From Corella eumyota (Eukaryota > Chordata > Ascidiacea > Phlebobranchia > Corellidae): 64,000 bases of DNA. The stretch lies in the NCBI GenBank assembly GCA_963082875.1, contig OY720101.1, positions 4,898,001 through 4,962,000 on the forward strand, in the 5' to 3' direction. A program made the position numbers and the translations under genes. Below, piece by piece: positions 1 to 11,569 of this stretch (the first letter of the stretch is position 1; every line of letters begins with the position of its first letter). The notes beneath the pieces were generated by a model. The model saw only the letters and a program-made list of their open reading frames with translations. It did not search any database and had not been told where the DNA came from.

Positions 1-380
1 CAACAACCCTTAGCGCTTTTATTAATTTTTTGACCTGCAAAAATTATTACCTCAATTAAAAATCTCAGGTTTAATTAAGTTAAAAAAATATTTTCCATAA
101 ATTCTGTTAGCACCAATACCAAATGCCCTAGTAACATAAATTGTTATATCTAAACTTAAAATCGTCAAAATAAGTGGAGCAATTTAGTAACTCTTGTCAT
201 ATTGTGCTAAAAATGCATTTTTAAAAGTAATCTTAAAATTGTAACTAATATTGTTTTTCATTTTCTCCATGTTAATAAACAGCAACAGCAAAGTAGGTAA
301 AATAACACATTTGTTAGTTATAAACAAATATTTCAATATTTTTGTTTCAACATTGCTACATTTTTGTTTAATTTGCAAGA
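1..380. other. AT-rich noncoding start of window
   Basis: No exon with usable splice sites, RNA gene or repeat could be supported here. Similarity to the upstream region of the third orphan copy (from about 11,137) begins near 381, so this stretch lies just outside the duplicated block. Confidence 0.5.
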
Positions 381-750
381 CTTTCTATATTGCAACAGAT
401 TGTAATTTATTAATTTCAAATAACATTATGTAAGTGCTCCACATTTTTTAATATAAGAGCAATATTTTATTTGTTATCCAAATAAAACAAAAGATAAATT
501 ACAGCTACGTGGAAACTCATGGACTTGTGGTTGGCCCAGGTTGGAACTGACAAGCTATATGATTTGTTTTTTTAATAGGACTATGAGTTGTTACGGGTTG
601 AAACATGCTCACGACCTTAAGGTTGATACAGGTTAGAACTGTTAACAATTAACAGATTTCAAATAAATGTTTACTGGCCTTATTTAAAATTCTGACAACA
701 TCAGCGTATGAGATCATGCCGCTAAACGAAAAAAGCTGCATCATTCAAAA

Positions 751-760
751 TATATAAAAG
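751..760 (+). promoter_or_regulatory. TATA box of orphan-A copy 1 upstream block
   Basis: The decamer tatataaaag lies in a block (about 535-860) that matches the region upstream of orphan-A copy 3, where the same decamer sits at 11,451. Conservation of the TATA element and the spacing to the following sequence supports a promoter. In this copy the first-exon coding bases that follow in copy 3 are shortened by about 13 nt, so the ATG near 865 runs straight into a stop. A transcript from here would have to use the ATG at 2,117. Confidence 0.5.
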
Positions 761-1089
761 AGATTCTGTATTAATAAAAATTCATTTAAATACCTTACAA
801 AACAAAATTTTTGGCTTTAAGAATAGTTAATTGCGCTATAGGTTTTATTTTTTTAAACTACACTTTAAAAATGTAAGATATTTTATTTTTATGTTTTTGT
901 TAAAGTGTATAGTGTAAATATAGAAAATTAGTTTAGTTTTGATTTTAGAGCTGTGTTGGGCATAGGGTGGGTTTTAAAAACAAATGGCTCTAAAAATCGA
1001 ACCGAAAAAATTTAAATCTGTAAACGCAACTCGAGCGCTCACGTGCCATTCGACCATTCGACTTGTTGTTTAAAGATAATTAGGCAGAG

Positions 1090-1222
1090 CCAAAGTTTAT
1101 CGGCAACATATTATTATTTTTACCATGAAAGGTGAAAGATTTGCTCGTTTGACAAAAAAAGAACTCTTCTGACAAACGTGACGGAAAATTTTTGACCAAA
1201 TCTAGTTCTCGTTTTTCTCGCT
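1090..1222. repeat. Diverged direct repeat, copy 1
   Basis: A block of roughly 130 bp that resembles 1,741-1,868. Shared strings include tattatttttaccat, a gctcgttt core and a cgttttctcg-like end. It encodes nothing recognisable and has no clear terminal repeats or target duplication. It may be an old short interspersed element or a duplicated regulatory stretch. Confidence 0.45.
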
Positions 1223-1740
1223 TAAAAATTTGTCGGTTGTTAAAAAATATTACAAAATAAGGGAATTTGTTTAAAACTAAAAAAGAATAATAGAAAAAAA
1301 ATTTTTTTTCTAGCAAGATTTAAATAAAAATGTTAACGCATTTTTGCAATTATTTAATAACAAATAGTTACGAAAATTGTTACACAAACTGCCAGTATGC
1401 TGTCCTTTTTATGCTGTGTCAACAATAGTATAGTCAAATACTAACCTTATAGAATTATTATAGTTATCTTAGCTAGTAAGTTAGAAATTCATGTGAATTT
1501 CAAAGCTGTTAGTACTTCAAATTAGAACTACTTACTGTTTAAAAACAAATAAAAAACAAATGACGTAATATTATTTATCAGTAACTGATATTATGTACAA
1601 GATAGGGTATTTCAAATTAACGAAGGTTTTAAGAAAACCTTTTTGTGTATTGGGAATTTTACAATATGCTAGACTGTTTGCGCTATATATATTGCTTAAG
1701 TTTATGTAACCGAAACCGCGCTATAGGCCGATTGGGTAGC

Positions 1741-1868
1741 TTTACGTCGGTAAAGTATTATTTTTACCATATAAGGCAATGGATTCGCTCGTTTAACAGA
1801 TAAAGAGCAACACTTTCAAACGTCATGGAAAATTTTGAGACGCCTAAAACTAGTTCCCGTTTTCTCGT
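1741..1868. repeat. Diverged direct repeat, copy 2
   Basis: Partner of the block at 1,090-1,222, in the same orientation, with many substitutions and small gaps. Both lie between the promoter-like block and the first coding exon of orphan-A copy 1. Orphan copy 2 lacks the whole interval, so the interval was either deleted there or inserted here. Confidence 0.45.
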
Positions 1869-2116
1869 TTTAGATGTAATATAATTAAAAACCAATAAAA
1901 AAATGCGCAATTTAAAAAAAGTATATATAGTTTATAAGAAAATGTAAATTAAAGATTAGTTTTAAAATGGTTTTGATACGTTAGGATAAACATCTTTAAC
2001 TAAATTAATGTACAAAACAAATTTTAGATCTTATAAGTATTTTGTAGTAAATTTAATCAAATCTTTGTTTTATAGATTACAATTTTGTAATAATTTTAAA
2101 TAAAACTATTAAAAGC

Positions 2117-2657
2117 ATGGTGGAAATAACATGTAAGTTTTCCCTTTAAATATTATGTTAAACCAAAGTTTGATTTGCTCTTTTTTGTGATATTTAAACG
2201 TTTTCAAAAATTCGTACGGCTGGGAATTTAACTAACAATTAAACGCTTGTTTTTTAAGTGACAGACTGTGATATTTCGACCCATGACATTGCTCTTATGA
2301 TGAAATTTAAAGACTTTCCTGTTCGTCTTGAAGCACACGTGAAAAATCTAATTAACGACAGAAGAACAGGACAAAAAACATATCCTTATGGAAGTAAGAA
2401 TTATAATCAATATGTTTATTGATATTTTAATATAACTTAACCTGTTAATTATTATGTATTACAACAATTTTATTAATATAAATTGTTTTACAGAGCCAAA
2501 AATGAAAATTTTTTGTAATAATGAAAACTTAGAATCTACGATTGAATTCAGTACAGCTTTAGATAAAAATCGTAAATCCATTGCCAACCACGCAGCAAAG
2601 TTAAGAATGGTTCTGCAAACCTACGACCCAATTTACTTCCACCTTAGACAAAACTAA
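2117..2657 (+). CDS. Orphan A, copy 1 (104-aa small protein, three exons)
   Basis: No known family recognised. Exons 2117-2132, 2259-2393 and 2494-2657 join in phase (1,1) into 104 codons with GT-AG introns. Exon 1 is only 16 nt and encodes M-V-E-I-T. Exon 2 carries a CDISTHDI motif and an amphipathic stretch (RLEAHVKNLIND). Exon 3 has one cysteine (IFCNNE) and a basic end. No signal peptide or membrane segment is seen, so a cytosolic or nuclear product is likely. The exon plan (16-nt first exon, phase 1 introns) is the same as in orphan B just downstream, so the two are probably ancient tandem duplicates. Copy 3 at 11,570 is close in sequence but starts with a different 16-nt exon. Expression is unproven. 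Confidence 0.55.
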
Positions 2658-3074
2658 AAAAATCGCTAAACGGCTAACTTTGAATATGAACAACTAACTC
2701 TGAAATAAAAACCTTTCTCCAGATACGTACACAAATTTTTAAAAAGCAACAACTTTACCATAAACAGACATTTAAAAATTTTTTATTGTCACAAATAGAT
2801 TTTTGCTTACTGACTAAGCTAAACAAAGGCATAATTACATTAAATTTATGTTGTATTTTTTATAAAATGAAACAATTTTTAAAAAAAATTATTTGTAGCA
2901 TTCTTAATGAATAGTATGTTCTTCTATTAAAGTTTTTTTTGTACATTTTATATTTGTTTATAGAACTAGTTAAATGAAATATAAAAATAAAATTTAAAAA
3001 TTTTTTGGTGGTGTAATATAATTGATATAATGATTTATACTAACCTAAAATTAAAACTTTTTCACTCTTTTTAG

Positions 3075-3124
3075 ACAACAACTTTACAAATATCTTTAAA
3101 ATAATAAAAAAGTTGAAGCGACAA
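3075..3124 (+). other. Conserved 50-nt exon-like segment upstream of orphan B
   Basis: Flanked by a good acceptor (tctttttag) and donor (gtaagt), and nearly identical in block copy 3 (12,611-12,660). It may be a 5' untranslated exon of orphan B or an alternative terminal exon of orphan A. It can encode a short basic stretch ending KIIKKLKRQ. It is absent from copy 2, where a deletion removed it. Confidence 0.35.
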
Positions 3125-3306
3125 GTAAGTGATGTTTGAAATTCTCATATACAAATTACAATAAATTTGTTAAAGTTTACAGGCCACATTTAACCGTATA
3201 TTGCCAACATAACATATATATATATATTTACCTTTATTAATTAAAAAATAAAAATAACTTTTGTTGTGATATAAAATGTAAAAAAAATGTTTAGATTTTT
3301 TTGAAG

Positions 3307-3796
3307 ATGGGGGAAGTCACAGGCAAGTTACATTTTTTTCTAAAAATATTAGTTGTTGTGCATTAATAAAATATGTTAATATAGTACGAAATTTTTTTTT
3401 AATCTGGTAAAACGGACATACATTTCAATGCCATTTAACGTTGACTTATAAAATTATTTTTGTTTAATTTTTAAAGTAACAATACCTGGTGATATTAGCG
3501 GAAGCGATGCTGTTAGGTGCTGCATGAGTGACAACGTGCTGCTTTGTTTGGCAAAAAAAGCACTCAAAGTAAAAAAAAGATCTTACACAGGTAAACGCAA
3601 AAGTTTTTTTAAGTATAATTTTTACATATACACTATAGTTTCTATATCTATTACAACATTAATCACTGTTTGAAACAAATTATATTAAAATTTTTATTAC
3701 ACAGAGATCACAGACATAAGAAGTCATGGCGAATATGACATTCAAGGTGCTTTGCAAGCAGACAGAACTGTCACATTAACAGTCGAATATTATTAG
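3307..3796 (+). CDS. Orphan B, copy 1 (73-aa small protein, three exons)
   Basis: No known family recognised. Exons 3307-3322, 3477-3590 and 3705-3796 join in phase into 73 codons. The first intron begins GC (AG|GCAAGT), a GC-AG intron kept in all three copies. The product begins M-G-E-V-T, then VTIPGDISGSDAV and a CC pair, a short helix (LAKKALKV), and ends in a beta-rich run (HGEYDIQGAL, then TVTLTVEYY). No signal peptide or membrane segment is visible. The reading frame is open in all three copies despite base changes, which favours a real selected gene. It lies about 650 bp after orphan A on the same strand. Confidence 0.6.
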
Positions 3797-4349
3797 TAAT
3801 ATTGTTATATCAACAAAATTTTACAAAAAATTAAAATAATTATTAAAAAAATAATTCCAAATATTCTACTTAATTACTTTAATAATTTTTAAAGTCTAAG
3901 CCGTTTGAATGTGTTTCTAACATACATTATAAAATTTATTGAAATAACTTTTTAAATACGTGATTAATATTTTTTTCAAAAATTTAATATAAAATCTTCA
4001 CAAATAATTGTGTAAACTAATGAATTATAAATGTTTAACAAGTTATACCATAAATTTTTTTTCTGCTTAAACAACCAACTTGAATAAATATCAACAAATT
4101 ATGTCAATGTAAAATCATGTGACTATAAATTTTTTATAGAATTACCTTAAGTTAAATATTCCTACTTATCATTAAATCGTGTTATTTTAGCAAAAGCAAT
4201 GATGTTATAAAAATCAAATAATAAAATTTACTAAAATAAATTATATGTTCTTATAGTTATTTTTTTAATTTAGAACTTAGAGTTCCAGTTTTTAATGTTT
4301 TAAGGCTCAAAGCTAAGCGTCTAAGAAATTTAACTTAGAAACTCCTTAG
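3797..4349. other. Noncoding spacer after orphan B copy 1
   Basis: Very AT-rich and without genes. Nearly identical to the spacer after orphan B copy 2 (about 8,937-9,470), so it belongs to the duplicated block. Confidence 0.5.
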
Positions 4350-4734
4350 TCAGTCGTGATTGTGATTTTGTGGTTTGTACATTTTTATCGAACGTGAGTA
4401 CAAATACTAACTAATTAGTATTTATATTACTAAAAAATAAAGTATTCAAAATAAAAATGTGTAGCAACAGAAAAAAAGATTGTTGTAATATTTTTTTGTT
4501 TTGATGTTTTTGATTTTGTTAGAGATATGTAGAATGGTTTACGAAATTCAAACCAAGTATCTAGACGCAGCAGACAAACTTGTTAACCTTGATAAACGAT
4601 CTTTTTATGGAAGCATATGAAAAGGAATTGTACTTAAAAGTGACAAGAACAGTGAAGCTCTGTTAAATGTCAAAGCTTTAAAATATCTTAACCTTGAAAT
4701 TGATAAAATTTAAGATATAAACAATTGGGTTTAA
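4350..4734 (+). pseudogene. FUT8-like 3' fragment (tail of exon 7 plus exon 8), decayed
   Basis: Matches the last two exons of the FUT8-like genes at 14,311 and 17,364: a bit of the VVC-ACCEPTOR end of exon 7 followed by the intron, then exon 8 from 4,525 with the residues of CRMVYEI and DAADKLVNL still readable. In-frame stops and a small deletion interrupt it, and exons 1-6 are absent. The same fragment follows orphan copy 2 at 9,480-9,858, so decay began before that block was duplicated. Confidence 0.75.
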
Positions 4735-4899
4735 ATAGAGTTTCAAACAACTACTACAGTGTTTCTTTTTAATAAATTTAGGTAGTTTGTAAAATGGTTA
4801 TTAAATAATTTTTTATATATGTGTTGGTTTTACATTTTAAATAAGTATTTTGTTTTACAAACTTTTATTTGTTTTATATTTATAATCAATTTAACTCAA

Positions 4900-5355
4900 A
4901 ATCAAATTGTAATGTAAAAGTTTTTTTTTATTTTACTGAAACGTAAACTGTTTTTAAAATAAATAGAAGTTTTGAAATACAAAAAATATTTAAATTGAAA
5001 TTCTTTATTTACTACACTTAAATAATCAATAATTTGACCAATACACCAAACTGCAACTTCTGTATTGTATTTTGAGGTAATTGACAATAATCCTTTCGGA
5101 AAGGTACTGGGGATGAAGGGTCTTTTGGAACCTATTTTAACTTTTATAACCCGGTCTTTGTCAGGCTCTGTAAAAAATTAAATCTGTAAATAAAAACATA
5201 GGTATGCTAGGATACTAAAGCTACTATGTTTTGATTTGAGTGCAACAATTAGGCATAACTAAAGCTTAAGCAATATGCTCTTAATAATTAGCTGCAGAAC
5301 TCTTATTTTAACTTTTGAAATTGACATACCTAATGTCCTACAGTCGGTACACCCT
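4900..5355 (-). pseudogene. Inverted FUT8-like fragment (exon 4 end, intron, part of exon 5)
   Basis: The minus strand reads ITSKYNTEVAVW and neighbouring residues, the acceptor-side part of FUT8-like exon 5, preceded by the intron and the last bases of exon 4. It is close to the reverse complement of about 15,035-15,400 of the intact gene. It lies head to head with the direct fragment that starts at about 5,345, marking an inversion breakpoint. It cannot make a protein on its own. Confidence 0.7.
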
Positions 5356-6034
5356 TTACACACGGTACACCCTTTACAAAGTAACCACAAAATTTAAAAT
5401 GTCTTAATAAAATAAATGCAAAAATATTTTTAATCAAAACTTTATAAGGTTGTTACAGTAATAGTTAATTTATGAATGATTACGCTTTTGCAGGTCACCC
5501 AACCTTATTGCCAGACACGACCAAATCTCTTGAAACTAAATTTCTTGAATTCGAAGAAAATAGTACAGACCGCTACAGGAGCTTCTAGAAAAAGTAAAAA
5601 TAGTACAGACCGCTACAGGAGCTTTTAAAAAAAGTAAAGTCGGTTTAAGAGGAATGGTAATTGACTTTCACATTCTCATTAATTGTGATTTTGTAGTTTG
5701 TACAATTTCATCAAACGTAAGTACAAACAATGATTAATAAGTTGTAATTAAACTTTCTCAGTATAACTTTATCTTGAAATATGATATTTTTATTTTTATT
5801 ATTTTGATTTTAGTAACTTTGTTACAGATATGTAGAATGGTTTACAAAATTCTCCAAACCAAATATGTAGACGCAGCAGATAAACTTGTTAATCTTGATA
5901 GACGTTATTTTTATGCGGCCGTAAATAAAAAAATTATACTTAAAAGTGATAAGAACAGTGAAGCTCTGTTAAATGCAAACGCTTTAAAATATCTTAATTT
6001 TGAATTTGATGAAATTAAAGATATCAACAATTGA
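5345..6034 (+). pseudogene. FUT8-like fragment: exon 3 fused to exon 7, then exon 8
   Basis: Starts with sequence equal to the end of exon 2 and intron 2 of the gene at 14,311, then exon 3 (from 5,495), which passes directly into exon 7 sequence near 5,557. A short stretch of exon 7 is repeated in tandem (about 5,557-5,597 and 5,598-5,639). Exon 8 (5,837-6,034) is almost intact, but its last tryptophan codon is a stop. Exons 4-6 are missing. The junction falls in an A-rich GAAGAAAA context, consistent with a microhomology-driven deletion. Confidence 0.7.
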
Positions 6035-6556
6035 GTTTAAATAAAAGTTAATGAACACCTATATTTGTTTAGTCTATGTAAAGTCTACATCTTGTGATTA
6101 TAAAATAAAGATAAATAATTTGCGTTTTTCTTTATATAAATGTTTTTTGTTAAAATAAAAAAAAAAATTTTGTTCCACAAACTTAATTTTATTTATCCTT
6201 AAGTTGCATGTTAAACATGTAAAAAATAAATTAAACAACAAAATTGTTTAAAAAAATGATGAACTTTTAATTAAAATTTTGGTTTGATATCCGATGCTAT
6301 CCTTGGCATTTCACTTAAATAAAGGTGTTAGGCTTTGCTCAAAAATTAAATCTGAATAAAGCTACATTACATAAGGAATAACTTTACTGTGTTTTTTAAT
6401 TTGTCAAGGACAACCGTCTTTAATCTGTTTAAGACATACTGTTTATTTTTATTAAAATTAATTTTTTTTTCTTTACATTACAATTTGACTTTAAATTATA
6501 TTGTTTAGTGTTGTAGTTTTAGAAACTTAAATTTGTAACAATTAAAATTAAATAAA
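6035..6556. other. FUT8-like 3' flank duplicate
   Basis: Noncoding and nearly identical to the flank after the intact FUT8-like gene (about 16,609-17,128). It shows that the fragment before it and the promoter-like box after it were copied as one piece. Confidence 0.6.
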
Positions 6557-6608
6557 GTAATACGCTGCCACTTTAAGTCGCTATAGCAGATACTTTAGAG
6601 ATCCCCCA
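6557..6608 (+). promoter_or_regulatory. Orphaned copy of the FUT8-like 5' box
   Basis: Carries the gtaatacgctgccac and gtcgctatagcag strings found about 200 bp before each FUT8-like start (14,099 and 17,129). Here no intact first exon follows: similarity stops near 6,650, and only a decayed exon-1-like string appears near 6,970. It is probably a relic. Confidence 0.5.
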
Positions 6609-7824
6609 CTCTAACATTTGGTTTTGTATCAAGTGTTTAAAACAACATTTTATAAGTTTACACTCTTTTTTATTTCACAATTTTTAAAATGTTTATTTTT
6701 TTTATTTTTTAAGAAAACCTGTTATGTATACAATGGTAAAATTAAAAATAAATATTTACATATTTCGTTGTACACTACAATTAGTTTAATTGGTTGTATT
6801 TTCCTAAAAGTGGGGTTTTTACCAAATTAAACTTTTTACCAATTTATATATCAAATATTATTTTACGTTGTCATACAAAATTACAATGTTTTGTATCACG
6901 TAAATCAGAACATGTTTTTAAAGCTAGGTTTAAACTATTAAACAGATTGAAGTTGGTAGGCTAATTGCTATAGTTTGGAAATTACGATTACAACTATCGA
7001 ACAAAGATTTATTTTCGAAATAAATCAACTATTTAACTCATTGTGTTACAAACCCTAATCAACGAAGGTTACGTTAAGCACTATGTGAAAAGAGTTGGTT
7101 GCTAATAAAAAAATTTCAACTTGTATTTAAACCATTATTTTATTTTAAATCTGTTAAAAAAAGTTTTATTGATGATGAACTTCAAAGATTTTCCCGTTAG
7201 TCTTAATGCACACGTTAAAAATCTAATTTATACACGTTAAAATCCATAAACCCAAATTTAAATAACAATGCCTTAAAAAGGTTTTTTATGAGGTTTTACC
7301 GAATCGATTTAATTTAAAGAATTATTTTATTTTTTAAATAAAAACACGCTTCAAGAAACCAAAACCTTTTAACTTTGTGATATTTAACAGCGCCGAAAAA
7401 AAAGCGTCTACAAACCTTAAAACCTGACAAGCTATATGATTTGTTTTTTTAATAGGACTATGAGTTGTTACGGGTTGAAACATGCTCACGACCTTAAGGT
7501 TGATACAGGTTAGAACTGTTAACAATTAACAGATTTCAAATAAATGTTTACTGGCCTTATTTAAAATTCTGACAACATCAGCGTATGAGATCATGCCGCT
7601 AAACGAAAAAAGCTGCATCATTCGAAATTATAATAGTTTATAAGTAAATGTAAATTAAAGATTAGTTTTAAAATGATTTTGATACGTTAGGATAAACATC
7701 TTTAACTATAAATTAATGTACAAAACAGATTTTAGATCTTATAAGTATTTTGTAGTAAATTTAATCAAATCTTTGTTTTATAGATTACAATTTTGTAATA
7801 ATTGTAAATAAAACTATTAAAAGC
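6609..7824. other. Mosaic of decayed FUT8-like and orphan-A pieces
   Basis: No intact gene. Near 6,966-7,020 the sequence resembles a decayed FUT8-like exon 1 (tatagttt-gaaa, then an ACAACTAT core). At 7,172-7,231 a stretch matches orphan-A exon 2 with stops. From about 7,427 to 7,620 it copies the 5' part of the orphan promoter block, then jumps to sequence just upstream of the 16-nt first exon, so the TATA element is lost. Confidence 0.5.
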
Positions 7825-8275
7825 ATGGTGGAAATAACATGTAAGTTTTCCCTTTAAATATTATGTTAAACCAAAGTTTGATTTGCTCTTTTTTGTGATA
7901 TTTAAACGTTTTCAAAAATTCGTACGGCTGGGAATTTAACTAACAATTAAACGTTTGTTTTTTAAGTGACAGACTGTGATATTTCGACCCATGACATTGC
8001 GATGATGATGAAATTTAAAGACTTTCCTGTTCGTCTTGAAGCACACGTGAAAAATCTGATTAACGGCAGAAGAACAGGACAAAAAACATATCCTTATGGA
8101 AGTAAGAATTATAATCAATATGTATATTGATATTTTAATATAACTTAACCTGTTAATTATTATGTATTACAACAATAAGATTTTATTAATATAAATTGTT
8201 TTACAGAGCCCAAAATGGAAATTTTTTGTAATAATGAAAACTTAGAATCTACAATTGAATTCAGTACAGCTTTTT
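7825..8275 (+). pseudogene. Orphan A, copy 2 (truncated)
   Basis: Exon 1 (7825-7840) and exon 2 (7967-8101) match copy 1 closely and keep phase. Exon 3 starts at 8,207 but similarity ends abruptly near 8,272, where the sequence jumps to a duplicated ttacaggccacatgcaaccg motif upstream of orphan B. The upstream TATA block is also deleted. The original C-terminal half cannot be made, so this copy is probably dead. Confidence 0.65.
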
Positions 8276-8434
8276 TACAGGCCACATGCAACCGTAAAGT
8301 TTACAGGCCACATGCAACCGTATATAGCCAACATAGCAAATTTTTTAAATTGATATATATTTATTAAATAAAAAATTAAAATAACTTTTGTTGTGATATA
8401 AAGTGTAAAAAAAATTTTTTAGATTTTTTTGAAG

Positions 8435-8936
8435 ATGCCGGAAGTCAGAGGCAAGCTAAATTTTTTTCTAAAAATATAAGTTGTTTTATGTCACTAAAAT
8501 ATGTTCATATAGTATAATTTTTTTTTAATTTAGAAAAACTTTGGTAAAAAAATACATACATTTCAATTCCATTTAACGTTGACTTATAAATTTATATTTG
8601 TTAAACTTTTAAAGTAACAATACCTGGTCAAATTACCAGTGGGCAAGCTGTTAGTTGCTGCAGGAGTGGCAACGTGCTGAATAGTTTGGCAAGAAAAGCA
8701 CTTGAAGTAAACAACTTATCTCACAAAGGTAAACGCAAAAGTTTTTAAAGTATAATTTGTACATATACAATATAGTGTCTTTATCTATTACAACATTTAT
8801 CACTGTTTGAAACAAATTATATTAAAATTTTTATTATACAGAGATCAAAAACATAACATGCAGCCATGGCGAGTATGACATTCAAGGTGCTTTGCAAGCA
8901 GACAGAACTGTCACATTAACAGTCGAATATTATTAG
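8435..8936 (+). CDS. Orphan B, copy 2 (74-aa small protein)
   Basis: Exons 8435-8450, 8615-8728 and 8842-8936 join in phase into 74 codons, with the same GC-AG first intron as copies 1 and 3. The start is M-P-E-V-R and the end is the same TVTLTVEYY. Amino acid changes lie mainly in exon 2 (TIPGQITSGQAV, a CC pair, LARKALEV). The frame stays open although the neighbouring orphan A copy is broken, hinting that orphan B is under its own selection. The function is not recognised. Confidence 0.6.
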
Positions 8937-9479
8937 TAATATTGTTATATCAACAAAATTTTACAAAAAAATAAAATAATTATTAAAAAAATAATTCCAT
9001 ATATTCTGCTTAATTACTTTAATAATTTTTAAAGTCTAAGCCGTTTGAATGTGTTTCTAACATACATTATAAAATTTATTGAAATAACTTTTTAAATACG
9101 TGATTAATATTTTTTTCAAAAATTTAATATAAAATAAATTCACAAATAATTGTGTAAACTAATGAATTATAAATGTTTAACAAGCTATACCATAAATTTT
9201 TTTTCTGCTTAAACAACCAACTTGAATAAATATCAACAAATTATGTCAATGTAAAATTATGTTAGTATAAATTTTTTATAGAATTACCTTAAGTTAAATA
9301 TTCATACTTATTATTAAATCGTGTTATTTTAGCAAAAGCAATGATGTTATAAAAATCAAATAATAAAATTTACTAAAATAAATTATATGTTCTTATAGTT
9401 ATTTTTTTAATGTAGAACTTAGAGTTCCAGAAATTTAACTTAGAAACTGAAATTAAACTTAGAAACTGCTTAGTCAGTC
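8937..9479. other. Noncoding spacer after orphan B copy 2
   Basis: Near-identical copy of 3,797-4,349; no gene seen. Confidence 0.5.
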
Positions 9480-9858
9480 TTAATTGTGATTTTTGTGGTT
9501 TGTACATTTTCATCAAACGTGAGTACAAGTATTAAATAGTTAGTGTATTACTTAAAAATAAAGTATTTAAAATAAAAATGTGTAGCAACAGAAAAAAAGA
9601 TTGTTGTAATATTATTTTGTTTTGATGTTATTGATTTTGTTAGAGAAATGTAGAATGGTTCACGAAATCCTTCAAACCGAGTATCTAGACGCAGCAGACA
9701 AACTTGTTAACCTTGATAAACGATCTTTTTATGGAAGCATATGAAGAGGAATTGTACTTAAAAGTGACAAGAACAGTGAAGCTCTGTTAAATGTCAAAGC
9801 TTTAAAATATCTTAACCTTGAAATTGATAAAATTTAAGATATAACCAATTGGGTTTAA
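9480..9858 (+). pseudogene. FUT8-like 3' fragment, second copy
   Basis: Same decayed exon 7 tail plus exon 8 (from about 9,656) as at 4,350-4,734, with shared stops and a few private changes. This confirms that orphan A, orphan B and the FUT8-like fragment were duplicated together. Confidence 0.75.
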
Positions 9859-11450
9859 ATAGAGTTTCAAACAACTACTACAGTGTTTCTTTTTAATAAA
9901 TTTAGGTAGTTCGTAAAATGGTTATTAAATAATTTTTTATATATGTGTTGGTTTTACATTTTAAATAAGTATTTTGTTTTACAAACTTTTATTTATTTTT
10001 TATTTATAATCAATTTAACTTAAGTTCAAATTGTAATGTAAAAGTTTTTTTTTATTTCACTCAAACGTAAACTGTTTTTAAAATAAGTTTTAAAATACAA
10101 TAATATATCTAAATTGTTTTAAAATACAAAAATATGATGCAATTATATTAAAAAATATGATTACTTTCACTAAAATAATTTTTATTAATAGTTGTATGTA
10201 TTTCTAACTTAGGCCCTAAAAATCTATTTCTGTTGCAATTGAACTATAATATTATTGCAATTGAAACGTAAAAGTAGTCCGTTTATCCATTTATAGCAAA
10301 CAACATTTTATAAAGTTAAATTTTTTGTAAAAAACAGAGTGTTCTTCACAAGTTTTGAAAAGTCTTTTTTTATTTTAAGAACAGCAGTTTTGTTTACAAA
10401 ATAGTTAATCTAAAAATAATTATTCACAAACTCAAAAAATGTTTAACGTTGTCACAAAAATGCAACAACAAACATTTTAGAAATTTCTACATTTAAGTTT
10501 ATTTTTGCAACACTTGCATTGGAAAATGTTTTAGACCTAGGTTTAAACCATTTAGCATATTGAATTTGGTAGGATAATTGCTATAGTTTAGAAACTACGA
10601 TTACAACTATCAAACGAAGATTTATTTATAAATCAACTATTTAATTCATTGTGTTACAAACCCTAAATCTACAAAGGTTAAGTTTAGCACTATGAAAAGA
10701 GTTATAGTTGCTAAACAGTATTTTAAAATATAGTTAAACCATTTTTTTACTTTAAATCTGTTAAAATAAGTTATATAGTTATGTAATTATAATTTATAAT
10801 AGTTGGCACTTGCGAGTAAACTATGATTTAGCTAGCAACTTTACTTGTAGTAAATTTAAAAATCTTATTTTATAAATTATAATCTTTTTTATAAAAAAAA
10901 AAAACTTTTAAAAACTTGCGGGAAAAGACATGTACGTTATCCTTTTAAATATTATGTTAAACTGCAATTTAAATATATAACGTGTACTTTTTTTGATACT
11001 TAACCGTTCTTTAAAGTTTTTTTCTATTTTACCGACACTTCTATTTCACTGAAAATAAACTATATTTTTTCAATCACTTACGTAACATGCCAAATTATAT
11101 CATTTCAAAATTGCTACTTTGTTGTTTAAAATGCAATATATTTTTATATTGCAACAGATTGTAATTTATTAAAATCAAATAACATTATGTAAGTGCTCCA
11201 CAATTTTTTTTGTTATCCAAATAATTTAAAATGTAAATCACAGCTAGGCTACGTGCAAACTCATGACCTTGAGGTTGGGAAAAGTCGGAACTGACAAGCT
11301 ATAATTAGACTTCAAGTTGTCACGGGTTGAAACTTTTAACAAATAACAGATTTCAAATAAATGTTTACTGGCTTTATCTAAAATTCCGACAATATCAGCA
11401 TATGAGATCATGCCTCTTAACAAAAAAGCAATGTCATGCATCTTTTGGAG
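9859..11450. other. Noncoding stretch with a decayed FUT8-like exon 1
   Basis: Mostly AT-rich spacer. Near 10,566-10,640 there is a relic of a FUT8-like first exon (tatagtttagaaa, then an ACAACTATC core, then TTTATTTA). Near 10,925 a degenerate version of the 16-nt orphan-A first exon of copies 1 and 2 is followed by a GTACGTT donor-like string. From about 11,137 the sequence matches the block beginning near 381. Confidence 0.45.
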
Positions 11451-11460
11451 TATATAAAAG
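11451..11460 (+). promoter_or_regulatory. TATA box of orphan-A copy 3
   Basis: tatataaaag lies 110 bp before the ATG at 11,570, and about 200 bp of flanking sequence is conserved with copy 1. A start site about 30 bp downstream would give a 5' UTR of roughly 80 nt. Assigned by motif and conservation only. Confidence 0.55.
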
Positions 11461-11569
11461 AGTGCCCCTATTAATAAAAATTCATTTGAAAACTTTACAG
11501 AACAAAATTTTTGTCTTTGAGAATAGTTAATTGCGTTAAAGGTTTTATTTTTTTAACTGAACTTTAGAA

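Noticed and set aside
2117-3796. Orphan A and orphan B as one six-exon gene
   Set aside because: Orphan A exon 3 reaches a stop without a good donor, and orphan B has its own ATG exon; all three orphan B frames are complete on their own. A joint transcript remains possible through the 50-nt segment.
6618-6830. 70-aa hydrophobic open frame
   Set aside because: AT-rich chance frame without homology, next to decayed FUT8-like sequence; its Phe/Leu/Lys content reflects base composition.
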